A stretch of 64,000 nucleotides of DNA from CAVUBL01 sp963837945. GTDB lineage: Bacteria > Acidobacteriota > Thermoanaerobaculia > Multivoradales > DATKCC01. The DNA lies in the NCBI GenBank assembly GCA_963837945.1, contig CAWIQD010000003.1, positions 1 to 64,000 of the forward strand, written 5' to 3'. A program made the position numbers and the translations under genes. The notes beneath the pieces were generated by a model. That model was not told where the DNA came from, did not search any database, and saw only the letters and a list, made by a program, of their open reading frames with translations. This document shows positions 61,265 through 64,000 of the stretch, in pieces (positions within the stretch are counted from its first letter, which is position 1; each line of letters starts with the position of its first letter).

Positions 61265-62668
61265 GTGTTGCCCAGGATCCGTGGATCGTCCCCGCTGACC
61301 TCTCTACCCCTCCTGTGCCTCCTGCTCTCCGGCGGCCTCGCCAGCGGCTCGCTGGCGGCGCAGCAGGCCGCCGGCCGGTCCGAGGAGGTCCCGCCCGAAG
61401 CCGAGGACGCGTCGAGCCCCCGGGTGAAGCTCGGGTTCGAGGCCAAGGCGCACTTCCGGCACAGCGAGGCGAACCGCTTTCCGGTCAACTTCCCGTTCAC
61501 TCCGGACATGCTGCCGCCGGGCCAGGACCGGGCGTTCCTCGAGACCGTCGACGCCGGCGACCACCTCGAGCTCTCGGTCTTCACGCTCTTCGCCGACGCG
61601 CGCTGGGGCGAGGCGGTGCGGGCGCACGCCAAGGTCGACTTCTTCGACCTCTACGACCGCAACCCGACCTCCGGCGACCGCCAGGTCGACGTCGACGAGG
61701 CTTGGTTGCTCTTCGGCCGGCCGATCGCGCCCGCCGAACCGGGCCGCGGCTTCGGGGCCTACGTCAAGATCGGGAAGTTTCCGAAGATGGAGCGTCAGAA
61801 CGACCGGCACCTCGAGTCGTATGGTGTGGTGTCGACCGTCTTCAACCGGTTCGAGGACCTCGGGATCGAGCTCGGAGTCGACCTGGGCGGTCACCTCTAC
61901 CTGAAGGGCTCGATCACCCAGGGCAATCCGCTCTTCTTCCGCGATCCGAACGCCCTCGCCGGGGACAACGGCACCGACGCCTTCTTGCGTCCGAACCCGC
62001 AGCCGACCCTCAAGAGCGGTATCCCGGTGATCTACGACGCGGAGATCGAGGGGCTCGACACCGACGGCAACCTGGAGCTCGGCGCCGCCGGCGGATGGCG
62101 GTGGGCCGACGCCGAGGGGCGGCGGGCGGTCGACCTCATGGTCTACGGCTACCGGCGCAAGCTCGCCGACACCGTCGAGCTCGAGGGGACCTTCTACGGC
62201 GGCGACCTCGACTTCCTCCGCGGTCCCTGGAACCAGTTTCCCTACCCGGAGCTCTCCGGCGACGAGAAGCGCGAGGCCGGAGCGAATCTCTGGCTCTATC
62301 TCGGCGGGTTCTCGCTGTTCGGCCAGTACGTCGACCAGACGGTGGCTTCCCTGCCTCGCAGAGGCTACGAGGTCGAGCTCGCGTGGGCCTTCGACCTGCC
62401 GCTGCGCTGGGCGGTCGGCGGCCGCCAGCTCTTCCCGTACGTCCAGCCCGCGGTCCGTTACTCCGTGCTCGACAACCGCTTCGCGAACCCACCGGTGACG
62501 CCCTTCCCGAGCGGAGCCTGGGACTGGGAGAAGACCGACCTGGGGCTGCGCCTGGGAATCTTGCCCGGGATCGACCTGACCGCCGAGTACGCCGCCAACA
62601 CCTTCCAGCGGGCGACCGGCGACGGAACGAACGACGAGGCGCTGGTGACCCTGCGCTGGTCGCGGTGA
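61265..62668 (+). CDS. Outer-membrane beta-barrel (porin-like) protein
   Basis: 467 residues from GTG 61265 (AGGGAG 7 nt upstream). Signal peptide (about 1-32, ending LAAQQA). The rest is alternating amphipathic strands with aromatic belts: VKLGFEAKAHFRHSE, LELSVFTLFADARW, VRAHAKVDFFDLYDRN, LYLKGSITQG, ANLWLYLGGFSLFGQYVDQTVA, VQPAVRYSVLD and LGLRLGILPGIDLTAEYAANTF, ending DEALVTLRWSR. Overall like phosphate/carboxylate-type porins, without a recognised family. The next gene starts 3 bp later, so it is in an operon with the cupredoxin. Confidence 0.7.
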   Translation: MLPRIRGSSPLTSLPLLCLLLSGGLASGSLAAQQAAGRSEEVPPEAEDASSPRVKLGFEAKAHFRHSEANRFPVNFPFTPDMLPPGQDRAFLETVDAGDHLELSVFTLFADARWGEAVRAHAKVDFFDLYDRNPTSGDRQVDVDEAWLLFGRPIAPAEPGRGFGAYVKIGKFPKMERQNDRHLESYGVVSTVFNRFEDLGIELGVDLGGHLYLKGSITQGNPLFFRDPNALAGDNGTDAFLRPNPQPTLKSGIPVIYDAEIEGLDTDGNLELGAAGGWRWADAEGRRAVDLMVYGYRRKLADTVELEGTFYGGDLDFLRGPWNQFPYPELSGDEKREAGANLWLYLGGFSLFGQYVDQTVASLPRRGYEVELAWAFDLPLRWAVGGRQLFPYVQPAVRYSVLDNRFANPPVTPFPSGAWDWEKTDLGLRLGILPGIDLTAEYAANTFQRATGDGTNDEALVTLRWSR

Positions 62669-62670
62669 CC

Positions 62671-63399
62671 ATGGCGGCCCGAGCTCAGGCGAGCGCGCGC
62701 ACCACCTCCACGAGCCCGTGGGCGCGGGGGGCGCCGGTCGCGACCGCCGCGCTCGCCTTCGCCCTGCTTCCCGCCGCCCTCTTCCCCGCCGAGCTCGTGG
62801 GCCGGGTCGAGGTGGTCTCCCACGGCCGGCCGGTGCCGGGAGAGGCGAGCCGGGCGGTCGTTTCCTTTCGGCCCGACGGACCGGTCGAGCTCCGGCCGAG
62901 CGCCGGTCCGCCGCAAATGGCGACCCACGGCAAGGCGTTCGATCCCCGGGTCCTGGCGGTGGTGGCGGGGAGCACGGTCTCGTTCCCCAACCGCGACCCG
63001 ATTCTGCACAACATCTTCTCGGTCTCGGATCCCTACCGCTTCGACCTCGGGCTCTACGGCCGGGGCGAGGCCCAGTCGGTGACCTTCGACCGGCCGGGAG
63101 TGGTGCGCGTCTACTGCAACGTCCACCAGGGGATGGTGGGTTACGTCCTGGTCCTCGACACGCCGTACTTCACCTCGCCCGACGAGAGCGGGCGCTTCCG
63201 GCTGACCGGGCTCCGGGAGGGCTCGGGCACGCTGACCGTCTGGCACGAGCAGGCCGCGCCCTGGAGCCGTCACATCCAGGTGCCGGCGGCGCCGGCCGAA
63301 GCGCGCCTCGAGCTCACCAAGCCGAGGATCCCGCCGCACCTCGACAAGTTCGGGCGCTCGTACCGCCGGTTCGGACGGGACCGCTACGATGGCCACTGA
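62671..63399 (+). CDS. Secreted cupredoxin-fold (methylamine-utilisation-like) protein
   Basis: 242 residues. Signal-peptide-like N terminus. Cupredoxin domain with candidate copper ligands: His in ILHNIFSVSDPYRFDLG, Cys and His in VRVYCNVHQGMVGYVLV, and Met two residues after that His-Gln. VSFPNRDPILHNIFS and VYCNVHQGM are the standard blocks of plastocyanin/azurin-like proteins. A following region (FRLTGLREGSGTLTVWHEQ) resembles a carboxypeptidase-regulatory-like domain. It likely carries electrons or senses copper in the periplasm. Overlaps the sensor gene by 11 bp. Confidence 0.82.
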   Translation: MAARAQASARTTSTSPWARGAPVATAALAFALLPAALFPAELVGRVEVVSHGRPVPGEASRAVVSFRPDGPVELRPSAGPPQMATHGKAFDPRVLAVVAGSTVSFPNRDPILHNIFSVSDPYRFDLGLYGRGEAQSVTFDRPGVVRVYCNVHQGMVGYVLVLDTPYFTSPDESGRFRLTGLREGSGTLTVWHEQAAPWSRHIQVPAAPAEARLELTKPRIPPHLDKFGRSYRRFGRDRYDGH

Positions 63400-64000
63400 T
63401 CCTCGGGCCGGCGCCCCGAGCGCCCCGCCGCCCCGCCGCCACCGGCTGTCGCTCGCCACCCGGATCTTCCTGATCACCGGCCTGCTCATCCTGCTCGCCG
63501 TGGCGCTCGCCGTGGCGGTCACCGCGTGGCTCGGGTTGCGGATCGCGAAGGCCGACGCCGCGGCCGAGCTCGGCCGCACCACGAGCCTCCAGAAGGCCTT
63601 CCGCGACGAGCGCTATCGGCGCCTGTGGCTGATCTCGAACCTCTTCGGCCTCGACCCCTACCTCTCGGCCTACATCGCCGAGGCCGGGCGTAGCGAGGAC
63701 ACGGCGTCGGTGCTCGACCTGATGAAGCAGAACCAGGACGAGCTGGGATTCGACTTCGGCATGGTGCTGACGCCGGAGGGGCGGCTCCTGGCGCACACCG
63801 GCCGGCCGGGCGCCGCGGGCGAAGACCTGGCCGCGCGCCCGCTGGTGGCGGCCGGCCTCTCGGAGTACCGCGGCTCGGGCGTCTGGCGCGAGGGCGATCA
63901 GCTCTTCGACGCCGTCATCGTTCCGGCGAGCCGCGGCGGAGAGCTCGACGGCTTCCTGGTGACCGGCTACCGGATCGACGACGGCCTGGCCCGGCGCACG
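63389..64000 (+). CDS. Membrane sensor with Cache-like domain, 3' end outside window
   Basis: At least 204 residues from ATG 63389, open to the window edge. Basic N terminus (RRHRLSLATR), membrane segment (IFLITGLLILLAVALAVAVTAWLGL), then a periplasmic domain rich in helices (LGRTTSLQKAFRDERYRRLWLISNLFGLDPYLSAYIAE) and VLTPEGRLLAHTGRPGAAGE, resembling single Cache sensor domains. The output domain (kinase, cyclase or chemoreceptor) is not visible. Third gene of the barrel-cupredoxin-sensor operon. Confidence 0.7.
   Translation, partial: MATDPRAGAPSAPPPRRHRLSLATRIFLITGLLILLAVALAVAVTAWLGLRIAKADAAAELGRTTSLQKAFRDERYRRLWLISNLFGLDPYLSAYIAEAGRSEDTASVLDLMKQNQDELGFDFGMVLTPEGRLLAHTGRPGAAGEDLAARPLVAAGLSEYRGSGVWREGDQLFDAVIVPASRGGELDGFLVTGYRIDDGLARRT

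Overview
The window is high-GC DNA from a Gram-negative (diderm) bacterium. It carries Tol-Pal genes, an LptF/LptG permease, many lipoprotein signals, M48 and Lpt envelope functions and periplasmic adaptors, but no rRNA, tRNA, phage or CRISPR. The gene content and base composition suit Acidobacteriota (Thermoanaerobaculia-like), but that placement is inference. Nearly all of the window is ordinary chromosomal coding sequence, with tight operons and 4-nt start/stop overlaps.

Layout: 0-2.2 kb leftward tolQ, a tolR-tolA reading frame and tolB (partial). 2.3-8 kb LOG protein, electron-transfer flavoprotein (etfB-etfA), an rRNA/tRNA 2'-O-methyltransferase, a DUF84 NTPase and metK. 8.1-13.8 kb an operon DUF4126, hydantoinase/oxoprolinase A and B, and an NRAMP-related transporter without the metal-binding motifs. 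13.9-16.1 kb a DUF4097-type adhesin-like protein and an M48 lipoprotein protease. 16.1-20.1 kb a tiny leftward transcription unit, then VWA protein, MoxR-type ATPase and thioredoxin reductase. 20.2-21.8 kb comM. 22.1-25.9 kb a secreted metzincin. 26.1-30.1 kb sugar epimerase, GAF-GAF-GGDEF cyclase, a 244-bp tandem repeat and LemA. 30.3-35.3 kb three consecutive membrane-fusion proteins plus one MacB-like permease without an ATPase. 35.3-41.7 kb acyl-CoA dehydrogenase, hemE, an FHA/AAA+/Fis regulator and hutU. 41.7-47.5 kb a giant NtrY-like kinase and a DUF3142-like lipoprotein. 47.6-49.5 kb three tandem ECF-like sigma factors. 50-52.9 kb an lptF-lptG fusion and a 6-pyruvoyl-tetrahydropterin synthase. 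52.9-54 kb a repeat cluster. 54-61 kb leftward parA/parB, bifunctional nuclease, miaB, a lipoprotein, and a PTS phosphorelay (EI, HPr, EIIA). 61.3-64 kb outer-membrane barrel, cupredoxin and a Cache-like sensor cut by the window edge.

Three themes run through the window. First, many genes have a TANNNT box only 6-9 nt before the start codon, so leaderless mRNAs look common. Second, five conserved genes (comM, the FHA regulator, the hutU, DUF3142 and ptsP genes) each carry one net extra base. This looks like sequencing or assembly error rather than biology, and they are annotated across the shift. Third, two families of GC-rich hairpin repeats are dispersed between genes.

The most unusual gene-level systems are the three-adaptor/one-permease operon, the motif-less NRAMP protein in the hydantoinase operon, the TolR-TolA reading frame whose topology does not work as one polypeptide, and the mini-transcript at 16.15-16.49 kb.
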